From positions 124,001 to 188,000 of the forward strand of contig NZ_FOSN01000007.1 in assembly GCF_900114285.1 (NCBI RefSeq): a stretch of 64,000 nucleotides of DNA. Direction: 5' to 3'. The notes beneath the pieces were generated by a model that saw nothing but the letters and a program-made list of their open reading frames with translations, was not told the DNA's origin and did not search any database. Below, one piece after another: positions 35,044-44,585 of the stretch (position 1 is its first letter; every line of letters starts with the position of its first letter). This DNA comes from Methylocapsa palsarum (GTDB taxonomy: Bacteria; Pseudomonadota; Alphaproteobacteria; Rhizobiales; Beijerinckiaceae). A program made the translations under genes and the position numbers.

Positions 35044-37128
35044 TCAGGACAATTTGTGCTTTGCGACCTGCTCCCGCGCGGCGTCCGCCACCTTGTCCGG
35101 CATGAAACCGAATTTGCCGAGCAGGTCTTTCAGGGGAGCGGACGAGCCGAAGCTGTGCATTCCTATGATCGTACCAGACGCGCCGGCGTAACGGTCCCAG
35201 CCAAGCGTCGACGCCTGTTCGACGCAGACGCGGGCCTTGACCTCGGGCGGCAACACCTTCGCGCGGTAGGCTTCGTCCTGCCTCTCGAACAGCTCCCAGG
35301 AGGGCATACTCACGACCCGGGCGCGAATTCCTTCTTTCTTCAGGGCCTCATAGGCGCCGACGCAGAGCCGCACCTCGCTGCCGGTTCCGATCAGGATGAC
35401 TTCGGGATGCTGATCAGGCGAATCTGCCATGATATAGGCTCCGCGCGCCACGCCTTCGGCGGAGGCGTAGACCGTGCGGTCGAAGGTCGGCAGCGCCTGC
35501 CGGCTCAAAATCAGCGCCGCGGGGTTTTTCTGCATCTTCATGATGACGCGATAGGCTTCAACGGTCTCATTGGCGTCGGCCGGCCGCAGGGTCACGAGGC
35601 CAGGAATCGCGCGCAGGCCGGCGAGATGCTCGACGGGCTGATGCGTCGGCCCGTCCTCTCCAACGCCGAACGAATCATGCGTGAATACGAAAAGCGCGGG
35701 CAGGTCCATCAAGGCGGCGAGCCTGACCGGAGGGCGCATGTAATCGCAGAAGACGAGGAACGTCGCCCCGTAGGCGCGCAGGTCCGACAGGACCATGCCG
35801 TTGACGGCCGAGCCCATGGCGTGTTCGCGCACGCCGAAATGCAGGTTGCGCCCGCCAGGTTCGCGCTCCTGGAGAGAGCCGGCGCCCTCGAACGTCAGCA
35901 ATGTCTTGGTCGACGGAGCGAGATCGGCGGAACCGCCGACGATCCAGGGACAATGTCTTGCAATCGCGTTCAGCGCCTTGCCGGAGGCCTCCCGCGTCGC
36001 GATCCCCTTTTCGTCCGCCGGGAAAACCGGAAGGTCGCGATCCCATCCCTCCGGCATCTCGCGGGCGAGCATCACGCTGATCTCCTTCGCGGAGGCGGGT
36101 TCGGCGCGGGCGTAGGCGTCGTAGGTCGCAAGCCATTTCGCCCGCAGCTCGCGCCCGCGCCGGCCAAAGCCCTCCGCGAAATGGGCGTAAACGCCGTCCG
36201 GGACCAGGAATTCTGCGTCCTCCGGCCAACCATAGGCGCGTTTCGTCAGCCGGACTTCCTCCGCCCCGAGCGGTTCCGAATGGGCGGACGCGGTGCTTTG
36301 CTTGTGCGGAGAGCCATAGCCGATGATGGACGTGACGATGATGAGCGTCGGCCGGTCCTGCGTCGCCTTGAAGGCGTCCAGCGCCTCGACGAGCGCCGCC
36401 GAATCATTGGCGTCCGCGACCCTCAGCACGCGCCATTGATAGGCCTCGAACCGTGCGCCGACATCCTCGCTGAAGGCGAGGTCGGTGCGGCCTTCGATAG
36501 TGATATGATTGCTGTCGTAGATCCAGCACAGATTAGAAAGTCCAAGGTGGCCAGCGAGCGAGGCCGCCTCGCTCGCGACGCCCTCCATCAGGTCGCCGTC
36601 GCTGCAAAGCGCGTACACGTCATAATCGAAGAGAACCGCATCGGGCCGGTTGTAGCGCGCGCCCAGCCAGCGCGAGGCGATGGCCATGCCGACGCTGTTG
36701 CCGCAGCCCTGGCCGAGCGGCCCCGTGGTCGTCTCGACCCCCGCCGTGAAGCCATATTCGGGATGTCCCGGGGTGCGGAAACCCAGCTGGCGGAAATGCC
36801 GGATGTCGTCGAGCGACACGGCGGGCAGCCCCTTGGCGTCCTTGACGCCGGCAAGATGCAGCAGCGAATAAAGCAGCATCGAGGCGTGGCCGCAGGAAAG
36901 CACGAACCGGTCCCGGTTAGGCCACAGGCAATCGTCCGGGTCGGAGCGCACAAACCTCTGCCAAAGCGTATAGGCGACGGCCGCGAGCCCCATCGGCGCG
37001 CCGGCATGGCCGGAATTCGCCTTTTCGACGGCGTCGATCGACAAGGTCCGGATCGTGTTGATCGAGAGGCGATCAAGGTCCGCGGTCCCGGCGGCGGCTT
37101 TGTCGGCAAGCGGTTCAGCACTGGTCAT
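35044..37128 (-). CDS. tkt: Transketolase
   Basis: 694 residues. The thiamine-diphosphate enzyme of the non-oxidative pentose-phosphate and Calvin routes. Motifs include NSGHAGAPMG, GHASMLLYSLLHLAG, GPLGQGCGNSVGMAIA and the ThDP-binding GDLMEGVASEA with a conserved NHI, followed by FGVREHAMGSAVNGM and DSFGVGEDGPTHQPVEHL. Full length. It heads the tkt-gnd-pgl operon. There is no rubisco in the window, so a serine-cycle or heterotrophic PPP role is as likely as the Calvin cycle. Confidence 0.95.
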   Translation of the reverse strand: MTSAEPLADKAAAGTADLDRLSINTIRTLSIDAVEKANSGHAGAPMGLAAVAYTLWQRFVRSDPDDCLWPNRDRFVLSCGHASMLLYSLLHLAGVKDAKGLPAVSLDDIRHFRQLGFRTPGHPEYGFTAGVETTTGPLGQGCGNSVGMAIASRWLGARYNRPDAVLFDYDVYALCSDGDLMEGVASEAASLAGHLGLSNLCWIYDSNHITIEGRTDLAFSEDVGARFEAYQWRVLRVADANDSAALVEALDAFKATQDRPTLIIVTSIIGYGSPHKQSTASAHSEPLGAEEVRLTKRAYGWPEDAEFLVPDGVYAHFAEGFGRRGRELRAKWLATYDAYARAEPASAKEISVMLAREMPEGWDRDLPVFPADEKGIATREASGKALNAIARHCPWIVGGSADLAPSTKTLLTFEGAGSLQEREPGGRNLHFGVREHAMGSAVNGMVLSDLRAYGATFLVFCDYMRPPVRLAALMDLPALFVFTHDSFGVGEDGPTHQPVEHLAGLRAIPGLVTLRPADANETVEAYRVIMKMQKNPAALILSRQALPTFDRTVYASAEGVARGAYIMADSPDQHPEVILIGTGSEVRLCVGAYEALKKEGIRARVVSMPSWELFERQDEAYRAKVLPPEVKARVCVEQASTLGWDRYAGASGTIIGMHSFGSSAPLKDLLGKFGFMPDKVADAAREQVAKHKLS

Positions 37129-37374
37129 TTGTCGCTCGATCGTCTGGGGCGCTGGTCAAACCGCTCCGGCTCTTCAACGCGTGAAGCGGAGGGATGGTTC
37201 GTCAATATCTTGCGAGGCTGAAGATTGGAAGCGGCGGTGCGAAACAAACTTATGCGCAGCCATGATCAAGCTGAAAAATCGCGGCCGACAATTCGCCGCG
37301 CCCGCTGATTTGCCGCTGGCTCGCTCCTCGCGCCGTCCGGCTTCGAACAAAAGCGCCGACAAAACTAAAATCTG

Positions 37375-37486
37375 GAGCGCTGTCCGGCCGAATGTAATCA
37401 TTCAGTCGATCAGAAATCGCATCGGATTCAAAAGCTTGAGCATAGTCTTGTCGTTTGGATGGGTTCACTCCAATCGGACTATGCTC
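37375..37486 (-). repeat. RIME-like two-hairpin element
   Basis: 112 bp, minus orientation, lying between the divergent tkt and transporter genes. One hairpin has changed bases with compensation in the loop (GGCCGAATGTAATCATTCAGTCG); the other keeps GAGCATAGTC...GGACTATGCTC. It is inside the 441-base gap 37129-37569, where nothing else is recognised. Confidence 0.86.
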
Positions 37487-37569
37487 TATGCGGCGCGACC
37501 TCGCCCTTGCCGCATTGCGACGCCAATCGTAAAGGTTCCTTGAGCTTCGCCATGGCGGGAAAGGATGTC

Positions 37570-39714
37570 ATGCGATTTGCCTTTGTCCGGTCCGCTGGCG
37601 CGGCCCTGGCGGCTTTCCTTGCGGCCGCCGGACCCGCGGCCGCCTCAGCCGCAGGGCTGGACGGCGCGCATCTGCCCTGGCCGCTGGCCCTTCCCTTCGC
37701 AGGGATTCTTCTCTCCATCGCCTTCGGCCCGCTCCTCGTCAAGGAATGGTGGCATATCCATTACGCCAAGGCGGCGGCCTTCTGGGCCGGCGTGACGCTG
37801 GCCGGCCTCGCCGCGGTCGCCGGCGTCCACGAGGCGGCGACGGCTGTCGTCCATGATATAGCCCTCGAATATATCCCCTTTATCCTGATGCTGTTCGCGC
37901 TGTTCACGGCGGCTGGCGGGATCAATATCTCGGGCAAATTGAGAGGTGGTCCCGTCGTCAACAGCGCGATCCTCGCCCTTGGCGCCTCGATCGCCAGCCT
38001 GATCGGGACCACCGGCGCCTCGATGGTGCTTCTGCGCCCGCTCATCCGCGCCAACGAATCCCGGCGCATGAACGCCCATGTCGTCGTTTTCTTTATCTTC
38101 CTCGTCTCGAACATCGGCGGCGCATTGACCCCGCTCGGGGACCCTCCGCTGTTTCTCGGCTTCCTCGAGGGCGTCGACTTCTTCTGGACGATGAAAAATC
38201 TCTGGCCCGCGACCCTGTTCGCCTGCCTGACGCTTTTGGCGATCTTCTTTCTGATGGATCGGTATTTTCTCCGCCGCGAGCGAACCCCGGAGGAGGCCCG
38301 CCCGGCGCTGGCGGCCGCCGCGGACCTCAAGACCTTGCGCATCGGCGGCTCGGTCAATATCGCGCTGATCGGCGTCGCGATCGCCGCCATCGTGGCGAGC
38401 GGACTGTGGCGGCCGGGAACCGGCTTCGATATTCTCGGCGTCCGGCTCGAACTTCAAAACATCGTCCGCGAGGGCGTGATGATCTGCGTCGGCCTTGCCT
38501 CGCTCGCGCTTACGAACAAAGCCGACCGGGAGGCGAACGGCTTCGAATGGGAGCCGATCCGCGAGGTCGCTTATCTGTTCGCGGGGATTTTCGTCTGTAT
38601 CGTTCCGGTGATGGCGATGCTCCACGCGGGAGCGCAAGGGCCGTTCGCGAGACTCATTGAACTCCTGTCGCGCCCCGACGGGACGCCGAACAATCCGGTG
38701 TTTTTCTGGACGACCGGCGTCCTCTCCTCTTTTCTCGACAATGCGCCGACCTATCTTGTTTTTTTCCAGCTTGCAGGCGGCGATCCGGCGACGCTCATGG
38801 GGCCGCTCGCCCCGACCCTGGCGGCGATCTCGCTCGGGGCGGTTTTTATGGGAGCCAACACCTATATTGGCAACGCGCCAAACTTCATGGTCTACGCGAT
38901 CGCCCGCCGGGCCGGGGTCAGGATGCCGGGGTTTTTTCCTTATATGCTTTGGTCCGGCGCGATCCTGCTGCCGCTTTTCTTGGCCGTGACATGGCTGTTC
39001 ATGCCAAACCCGCCGCTCAGGCCGAAAGAGCCGGCGCCGGCAATTGCCGCCGCAGCCGCGCCGTCGGCGGATCCGACCGAGACGGCAGACGCCCGGACGC
39101 AGGAAATCGAGGAATTGCGGCGCCAGCTCCGCGCCCTGCAGGATGAGGCCGCGGCGGCGGAGAGCCGCAATCGCGAACTCGAGGGCAAGCTCACCGCCGC
39201 GGAGACGCGCCAGGACAAGGGGCCGCCAAAAACAACGGCCGGTCTCGCCCGCGCCCGCGCGGACTTCTTCGCCAAGCTGACGGAAGCTCTTGGCGATCGA
39301 ACCGGCGTCGGGGCCCGCGGCGGCCGCTTCGTGCTGGCCTCAAGGCTTTTGTTCGACGCCCGCCCCGCGACGCTCGACGCCAGCGGCCGCGCCGTCCTCG
39401 ATGCGGTCGCGGCCGCGGTTCTGAGCCTCGAACAGACCATGCCGCGGGACGTCCCCTGGATCGTGCGCGTCGACGGCCATGCGGACTCGACGCCGGTGCG
39501 CTCAAAACAATTCGCCTCGAACTGGGCGCTGTCCTTCGAACGGGCGAACGCCGTCGTTCAATATCTGATCGCGAGGGGGGTTTCGCCGCAGCGGCTCGTG
39601 GCGGGGGCGTTCGGGGAATTCCAGCCGCCTCGCGCGCAGGCTAGGGACGGATCCAAGGAGCCGGAGCCGGATTTCGACGCCCGCAGGATCGAATTGACGC
39701 TGACGGAGCGTTGA
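37570..39714 (+). CDS. NhaD/CitMHS-type ion transporter fused to an OmpA peptidoglycan-binding domain
   Basis: 714 residues. The first 480 form a polytopic transporter of the ion-transporter superfamily (sodium:proton antiporter, NhaD/ArsB-like): LPFAGILLSIAFGPLL, FTAAGGINISG, SLIGTTGASMVLLRPLI, GGALTPLGDPPLFLGFL and FLDNAPTYLVFF. After the last span comes a Pro/Ala linker (about 484-515), a coiled coil (EIEELRRQLRALQDEAAAAESR) and an OmpA/MotB-like domain (about 580-714) with VDGHADSTPV, NWALSFERANAVVQYL and DARRIELTLTER. The C-terminal part resembles alphaproteobacterial peptidoglycan-binding partners of ExbB/MotA-like proteins. Start chosen at ATG 37570, after AAAGGA. Confidence 0.85.
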   Translation: MRFAFVRSAGAALAAFLAAAGPAAASAAGLDGAHLPWPLALPFAGILLSIAFGPLLVKEWWHIHYAKAAAFWAGVTLAGLAAVAGVHEAATAVVHDIALEYIPFILMLFALFTAAGGINISGKLRGGPVVNSAILALGASIASLIGTTGASMVLLRPLIRANESRRMNAHVVVFFIFLVSNIGGALTPLGDPPLFLGFLEGVDFFWTMKNLWPATLFACLTLLAIFFLMDRYFLRRERTPEEARPALAAAADLKTLRIGGSVNIALIGVAIAAIVASGLWRPGTGFDILGVRLELQNIVREGVMICVGLASLALTNKADREANGFEWEPIREVAYLFAGIFVCIVPVMAMLHAGAQGPFARLIELLSRPDGTPNNPVFFWTTGVLSSFLDNAPTYLVFFQLAGGDPATLMGPLAPTLAAISLGAVFMGANTYIGNAPNFMVYAIARRAGVRMPGFFPYMLWSGAILLPLFLAVTWLFMPNPPLRPKEPAPAIAAAAAPSADPTETADARTQEIEELRRQLRALQDEAAAAESRNRELEGKLTAAETRQDKGPPKTTAGLARARADFFAKLTEALGDRTGVGARGGRFVLASRLLFDARPATLDASGRAVLDAVAAAVLSLEQTMPRDVPWIVRVDGHADSTPVRSKQFASNWALSFERANAVVQYLIARGVSPQRLVAGAFGEFQPPRAQARDGSKEPEPDFDARRIELTLTER

Positions 39715-39891
39715 GCGTTTTCACAATCAAACTATGAATCTAAATATGAAAATTTGCACGGTGATGGCCCATCATCGCCTCCAAAGAACGTCTTTGCGTC
39801 CGCATGTGGGCTTTCAAATTTCGATAGAACTTTAATCGGACGAGGTCTTTTTGTTTAGCTCAAACGCACAACAATGCTCGGAACAGGTTTG

Positions 39892-40587
39892 ATGTGGCGA
39901 GCCAGTGTCTTCACCCTCTATCCCGACATGTTTCCGGGGCCGGTCGGGCGCTCTCTCGCCGGAGACGCTCTGGCGCGCGGCGTCTGGGCGCTCGACGTCC
40001 ATGACATCCGCGCGCATGGACTCGGGCGCCACCGCGCCGTCGACGACACTCCGGCCGGAGGCGGACCCGGCATGGTCATCCGCGCCGACGTGCTCTGCGC
40101 CAGCCTCGACGCGGGGCTCGACGCGAACGATTCGCGCCCTCGCCTGCTGCTCAGTCCGCGCGGGGCGCGCTTGACCCAGGCGCGCGCGCGCGATTTCGCC
40201 GCCACCGGCGGAATCGTTCTGGTCTGCGGCCGGTTCGAGGGCGTGGACGAACGGTCGATCGCCGCGCGGGGGCTCGAGGAAATCTCGATCGGCGATTATG
40301 TGCTTTCGGGCGGCGAGATCGCCGCGCTCGTCGTGCTCGACGCCTGCGTCCGGCTGCTGCCGGGCGTCATGGGCAAGCAAGCGTCCGGAGAAGACGAAAG
40401 CTTCGAGGCCGGTCTGCTTGAATATCCGCACTACACCCGTCCGCGCGAATGGGAAGGGCGTCCGATCCCCGATATTCTGCTCTCGGGCGACCATGCGAAG
40501 ATCGCGGCCTGGCGGCGCGCGGAGGCTTTGCGGATCACGCAGGAGCGGCGGCCGGATCTGCTTGAAACCGGCAAGCCGGGGAAATAG
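39892..40587 (+). CDS. trmD: tRNA (guanine37-N1)-methyltransferase
   Basis: 231 residues of the trefoil-knot SPOUT family. [16 protein letters not shown] at the start, [50 protein letters not shown] and [25 protein letters not shown] are all canonical. It methylates G37 to prevent frameshifting. ACAGG precedes the ATG at 39892. rimM and rplS, its usual neighbours, are not adjacent. Confidence 0.94.
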   Translation: MWRASVFTLYPDMFPGPVGRSLAGDALARGVWALDVHDIRAHGLGRHRAVDDTPAGGGPGMVIRADVLCASLDAGLDANDSRPRLLLSPRGARLTQARARDFAATGGIVLVCGRFEGVDERSIAARGLEEISIGDYVLSGGEIAALVVLDACVRLLPGVMGKQASGEDESFEAGLLEYPHYTRPREWEGRPIPDILLSGDHAKIAAWRRAEALRITQERRPDLLETGKPGK

Positions 40588-40596
40588 GGGTTCGCC

Positions 40597-43500
40597 CTAC
40601 CCCAGCACCATCAATAGGTCCCGCGCGTCGATCTGCTGACCCGGCGACACGAGTATCTCGATGACCTTGCCGTCGCGCGACGCGTGCAGCACGGTCTCCA
40701 TCTTCATCGCCTCGAGCGTCGCGACAATGTCTCCGGCCTTGACCTCCTGCCCGACGCGCACGGCGATGGTCGACACCGACCCCGGCATCGGCGCGGCGAC
40801 ATGGGACTCGTTGCCCTCCTCCGCCTTGCGCCGCGCGACGACCTGCACCGCCGCCGAGCGGTTTGGCGCCTTGATGATGCGCGGCTGGCCGTTCAATTCG
40901 AAGAAGACCTTGACCTGGCCCTCCTCGTCGGTCTCGCCAATGGTCAGCAACAGCAACACCAGCGTCTTGCCCGGCTCGATCTCGATCGAAATCTCGTCGC
41001 CGGGCTGCATGCCGTAGAAGAACACGGGCGTCGGCAGGACGGACACCGGTCCGTAGCGGCCGATGGTGCGCGAAAATTCGGCGAACACCTTCGGATACAT
41101 CAGATAGGAAGCGAGTTCGTCGTCGCTGATATGACGTCCGCAGATCTTTTCGGCCTCGACGCGCGCGGCGACAAGATCAGCCGGCGGCAACAGCGAGCCG
41201 GGCCGAACCTCGATCGCTTTCTCGCCTTTCAGCGCCTTGGCCTGCAAGTTCTTCGGCCAGCCTCCGGGGGGCTGGCCAAGATCGCCTTTCAGCATCTCGA
41301 CGACCGAGCCCGGGAAGGCGACGTCGTGACGCGGATCGGCGACGTCTGCAGGGGTCAGGTCCTGCGCGACCATCATCAAGGCCATGTCGCCGACGACCTT
41401 CGACGAAGGCGTCACCTTGACGATGTCGCCGAACAGATCGTTCGCCGCCCGGTAGGCCCGGGCGACGTCGTGCCAGCGCTGGTCGAGGCCGAGGCTGCGC
41501 GCCTGTTCGCGCAGGTTGGTGAACTGACCGCCGGGCATTTCATGCAGATAGACCTCGGAGGCGCCCGCCTTGAGATCGCTCTCGAACGCCGCATATTGCT
41601 GGCGAACGGCTTCCCAGTAGAAACTGAGGGCGCGCACCGCCTCAAGATCGAGGCCGGTGTCGCGATCGGTATGGCGCAACGCGGCCGCGATCGAGCCGAG
41701 GCACGGCTGGGAGGTCATGCAGGACATCGAATCGATCGCGGCGTCGATCGCGTCGACGCCGGCGTCCACGGCCGCGAGCACGGTCGCCGCCGAAATGCCC
41801 GACGTGTCATGGGTATGGAGATGCAGCGGCAGCCCGACCTCCTCGCGCAGCGCCTTGACGAGCACGCGCGCGGCGGCGGGCTTCAACAACCCGGCCATAT
41901 CCTTGATCGCCAGGATGTGGCATCCGGCGCTTTCAAGCTCCTTCGCCACTCCAATGTAGTAGTTGAGCGAATATTTCGCGCGGTCGGGATCGAGAATATC
42001 GCCGGTGTAGCAGATCGCGCCCTCGGCCAGTTTGCCGGTCACGCAGATGGCGTCGATCGCGACGCGCATGTTCTCCACCCAGTTGAGGCAATCGAACACG
42101 CGGAAAAGATCCACTCCCAAAGCCGCCCGGCGAACAAAATACTGCACGACATTGTCGGGATAATTGGTGTAGCCGACCCCGTTCGCCCCGCGCAGCAACA
42201 TTTGCGTCAGCAGATTTGGCGCCCGCGCCCGCACGAGCTCCAGGCGCTCCCACGGATCCTCCGATAAAAACCGCATCGCGACGTCAAAGGTCGCGCCGCC
42301 CCAGCATTCCAGCGACAGCAGCTGCGGCAGCGTTTTGGCGTAGGCTTCCGCCGCCGCGACGATGTCGCGGGTGCGCATCCGCGTCGCGAGCAAGGACTGG
42401 TGCGCGTCGCGCATCGTCGTGTCGGTGACGAGAACCCGCTGCTCCTGCCGCATCCATTGCGCGAACCGCTCCGCGCCGAGGGACTCGAAACGCTGGCGGG
42501 CGCCGACAGGAACGGCTTCGTTGAAAAACTGTGGCGCGACCGGCGCCCGCGCCGTGGCGGGCGGGCGGGCGCGGCCGCGCGTTTCAGGGTGGCCGTTGAC
42601 GGTGACGTCCACGATCCAGGTCAGAAGCTTCGTCGCGCGGTCCTTGCGCTTCTTGAAGTCGAACAGCGACGGCGTCTCGTCGATGAACTTCGTGGTGTAT
42701 TCGTTGGCGATGAAACGGGGATGGTTGATGATGTTGTGGAGAAAGGCGAGGTTCGTCGCGACGCCCCTGATCCGGTATTCGAGCAAGGCGCGGTCCATGC
42801 GCCGGATCGCTTCTTCCGGGCTCGCCGCCCAGGCCGTCACTTTTTCGAGCAGCGGATCGTAGAATCTTGTCACCACCGCGCCCGAATAGGCGGTGCCGCC
42901 GTCGACGCGGATGCCAAAACCCATCGCGCCCCGATAGGCGGTGATGCGCCCGTAATCGGGGATGAAATTGTTTTCCGGATTTTCCGTCGTGATCCGGCAT
43001 TGAAGCGCATGGCCCGAGAGGCGGATGTCGGCCTGCTCGGGGATGCCGGTGTCCTCGATGCGGCCGATCCGCTTGCCTTCGGCGATGCGGATCTGCGCTT
43101 TCACGATATCTAATCCCGTGACGACTTCGGTCACGGTGTGTTCGACCTGGATACGCGGATTGACCTCGATGAAATAGAAAGCGCCGGTATCGGCGTCCAT
43201 CAGGAATTCGACGGTGCCCGCCCCCTCGTAATGGGTGGCGTGGCCGATTTTCAGCGCGGCGTCACAGAGGAGAACGCGGGTTTTCTGGTCAAGATAAGGC
43301 GCAGGGGCGCGCTCGACAACTTTTTGATTTCTTCGCTGAACCGAACAATCCCGCTCGAACAGATGAACGAGATTGCCGTGACTGTCGCCGAGGATCTGAA
43401 CCTCGACGTGGCGGGCCCGGCGCACCAGCTTTTCGAGATAGACTTCGTCCTTGCCGAACGCGTTCTTCGCTTCGCGCCTGGCGCTGGAGATCGCGTCGAG

Positions 43501-44040
43501 AAGCTTGCTTTCGTCCTCGATCGGCCGCATCCCGCGCCCGCCGCCGCCCCATGAGGCTTTAAGCATGACTGGAAAGCCGACCTCCCGCGCCAGGCGCTTC
43601 ACTTCGTCCGGATCGTCGGGAAGCGGCGGGGTGGCGGGCATCACAGGCACGCCGCAAGACATGGCGAGGTTGCGCGCGGCGACCTTATTGCCGAGCTGGC
43701 GCATCGTTTCGGGCTTGGGACCGATGAAGATGATCCCCGCCTGCGCGCACGCTTCGGCAAATTCCGGGCTCTCGGAAAGAAAGCCGTATCCTGGGTGAAT
43801 CGCGTCGACCTTGGCTTCTCTCGCGACCCGGATCACTTCCTCGATCGAAAGATAAGCTTCGAGCGGCCCTTTTCCGAGCCCGATCAGGTAGGCTTCGTCA
43901 GCCTTGAAGCGATGCAGCGAGAGTTTGTCTTCTTCGGCGTAGATCGCCACCGTCCGGATGCCCAGTTCGGAGGCGGCGCGGAAGATCCTGATGGTTATTT
44001 CGGACCGATTGGCCACCAGCAAACGGCGAATTCGGGCCAT
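40597..44040 (-). CDS. pyc: Pyruvate carboxylase
   Basis: 1147 residues, single-chain form. Biotin carboxylase domain (1-450: GYGFLSESPEFAEAC, GGGGRGMR, VEVNPRIQVEHTVTE), carboxyltransferase domain (about 530-810: DTTMRDAHQSLLATR, WGGATFDVAMRFL, LHTHDTSG), PYC/OADA domain, and a C-terminal biotinyl domain with EAMKMET. It makes oxaloacetate from pyruvate, an anaplerotic step. It converges with trmD with only 9 bases between. Confidence 0.96.
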   Translation of the reverse strand: MARIRRLLVANRSEITIRIFRAASELGIRTVAIYAEEDKLSLHRFKADEAYLIGLGKGPLEAYLSIEEVIRVAREAKVDAIHPGYGFLSESPEFAEACAQAGIIFIGPKPETMRQLGNKVAARNLAMSCGVPVMPATPPLPDDPDEVKRLAREVGFPVMLKASWGGGGRGMRPIEDESKLLDAISSARREAKNAFGKDEVYLEKLVRRARHVEVQILGDSHGNLVHLFERDCSVQRRNQKVVERAPAPYLDQKTRVLLCDAALKIGHATHYEGAGTVEFLMDADTGAFYFIEVNPRIQVEHTVTEVVTGLDIVKAQIRIAEGKRIGRIEDTGIPEQADIRLSGHALQCRITTENPENNFIPDYGRITAYRGAMGFGIRVDGGTAYSGAVVTRFYDPLLEKVTAWAASPEEAIRRMDRALLEYRIRGVATNLAFLHNIINHPRFIANEYTTKFIDETPSLFDFKKRKDRATKLLTWIVDVTVNGHPETRGRARPPATARAPVAPQFFNEAVPVGARQRFESLGAERFAQWMRQEQRVLVTDTTMRDAHQSLLATRMRTRDIVAAAEAYAKTLPQLLSLECWGGATFDVAMRFLSEDPWERLELVRARAPNLLTQMLLRGANGVGYTNYPDNVVQYFVRRAALGVDLFRVFDCLNWVENMRVAIDAICVTGKLAEGAICYTGDILDPDRAKYSLNYYIGVAKELESAGCHILAIKDMAGLLKPAAARVLVKALREEVGLPLHLHTHDTSGISAATVLAAVDAGVDAIDAAIDSMSCMTSQPCLGSIAAALRHTDRDTGLDLEAVRALSFYWEAVRQQYAAFESDLKAGASEVYLHEMPGGQFTNLREQARSLGLDQRWHDVARAYRAANDLFGDIVKVTPSSKVVGDMALMMVAQDLTPADVADPRHDVAFPGSVVEMLKGDLGQPPGGWPKNLQAKALKGEKAIEVRPGSLLPPADLVAARVEAEKICGRHISDDELASYLMYPKVFAEFSRTIGRYGPVSVLPTPVFFYGMQPGDEISIEIEPGKTLVLLLLTIGETDEEGQVKVFFELNGQPRIIKAPNRSAAVQVVARRKAEEGNESHVAAPMPGSVSTIAVRVGQEVKAGDIVATLEAMKMETVLHASRDGKVIEILVSPGQQIDARDLLMVLG

Positions 44041-44249
44041 GGGCGCTCGCTAACTTGAATGTGCCGCGCGCCGCGCCGGTTTCTCAACCTGGCGGGCGAG
44101 GTGACGCCTATTAAGACGTAAGCGTCGGCCAATGTCATCGCATTTCGGGAAGCGGCGACGCGATATTTCCGTCGCCCGCGCTTCATTGGAGGGCGACGGG
44201 TATGTACGGGGCGCAATCCCGCTTGATTGCGCCAGAGTCTTGCCGCCTG

Positions 44250-44585
44250 GAGCATAGTCCGATCGGATTGAATCAATCCAATCGACAAGACTATGCTCTA
44301 GCTTTTGATTCTGGAGCGATTTCTGATCGATCGCATGATTTCATGCGATCGGAAAGCGCTCGAGCATATTCCGATTGGAGTGAATCAATCCAATCGACAA
44401 GACTATGCTCAAGTTTTTGACTCTGGAGCGATTTCTGATCGATCGCATGATTTCATGCAATCGGAAAGCGCTCGAGCATATTCCGATTGGAGTGAATCAA
44501 TCCAATCGAGAAGACTATGCTCAAGCCTTTGACTCTGGAGTGATTTCTGATCGATCGCATGATTTCATGCGATCGGAAAGCGCTC
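44250..44585 (+). repeat. Three exact-length tandem RIME-like units (3 x 112 bp)
   Basis: Units at 44250-44361, 44362-44473 and 44474-44585 differ at only a handful of positions. Each unit consists of hairpin 1, with outer arms GAGCATAGTC/GACTATGCTC around an inner GGATTGAATCAATCC, a linker such as TAGCTTTTGATTCTG, and hairpin 2, with GAGCG/CGCTC outside and GATCGCATGA/TCATGCGATC inside. The design (about 110 bp, two large palindromes, intergenic, no ORF) matches RIME elements of Rhizobium. The last base belongs to the stop codon of the adjacent minus-strand gene. Confidence 0.9.

Noticed and set aside
33538-37221. A 1227-codon open frame on the plus strand
   Set aside because: It lies opposite pgl, gnd and tkt, which have full family motifs. 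High-GC codon bias leaves the antisense frame open by chance.
40684-42267. A 527-codon open frame on the plus strand
   Set aside because: Antisense to the pyruvate carboxylase gene.
44250-44585. CRISPR-like repeated array
   Set aside because: The repeats are 112 bp and directly abutting with no spacers; no cas genes are nearby.
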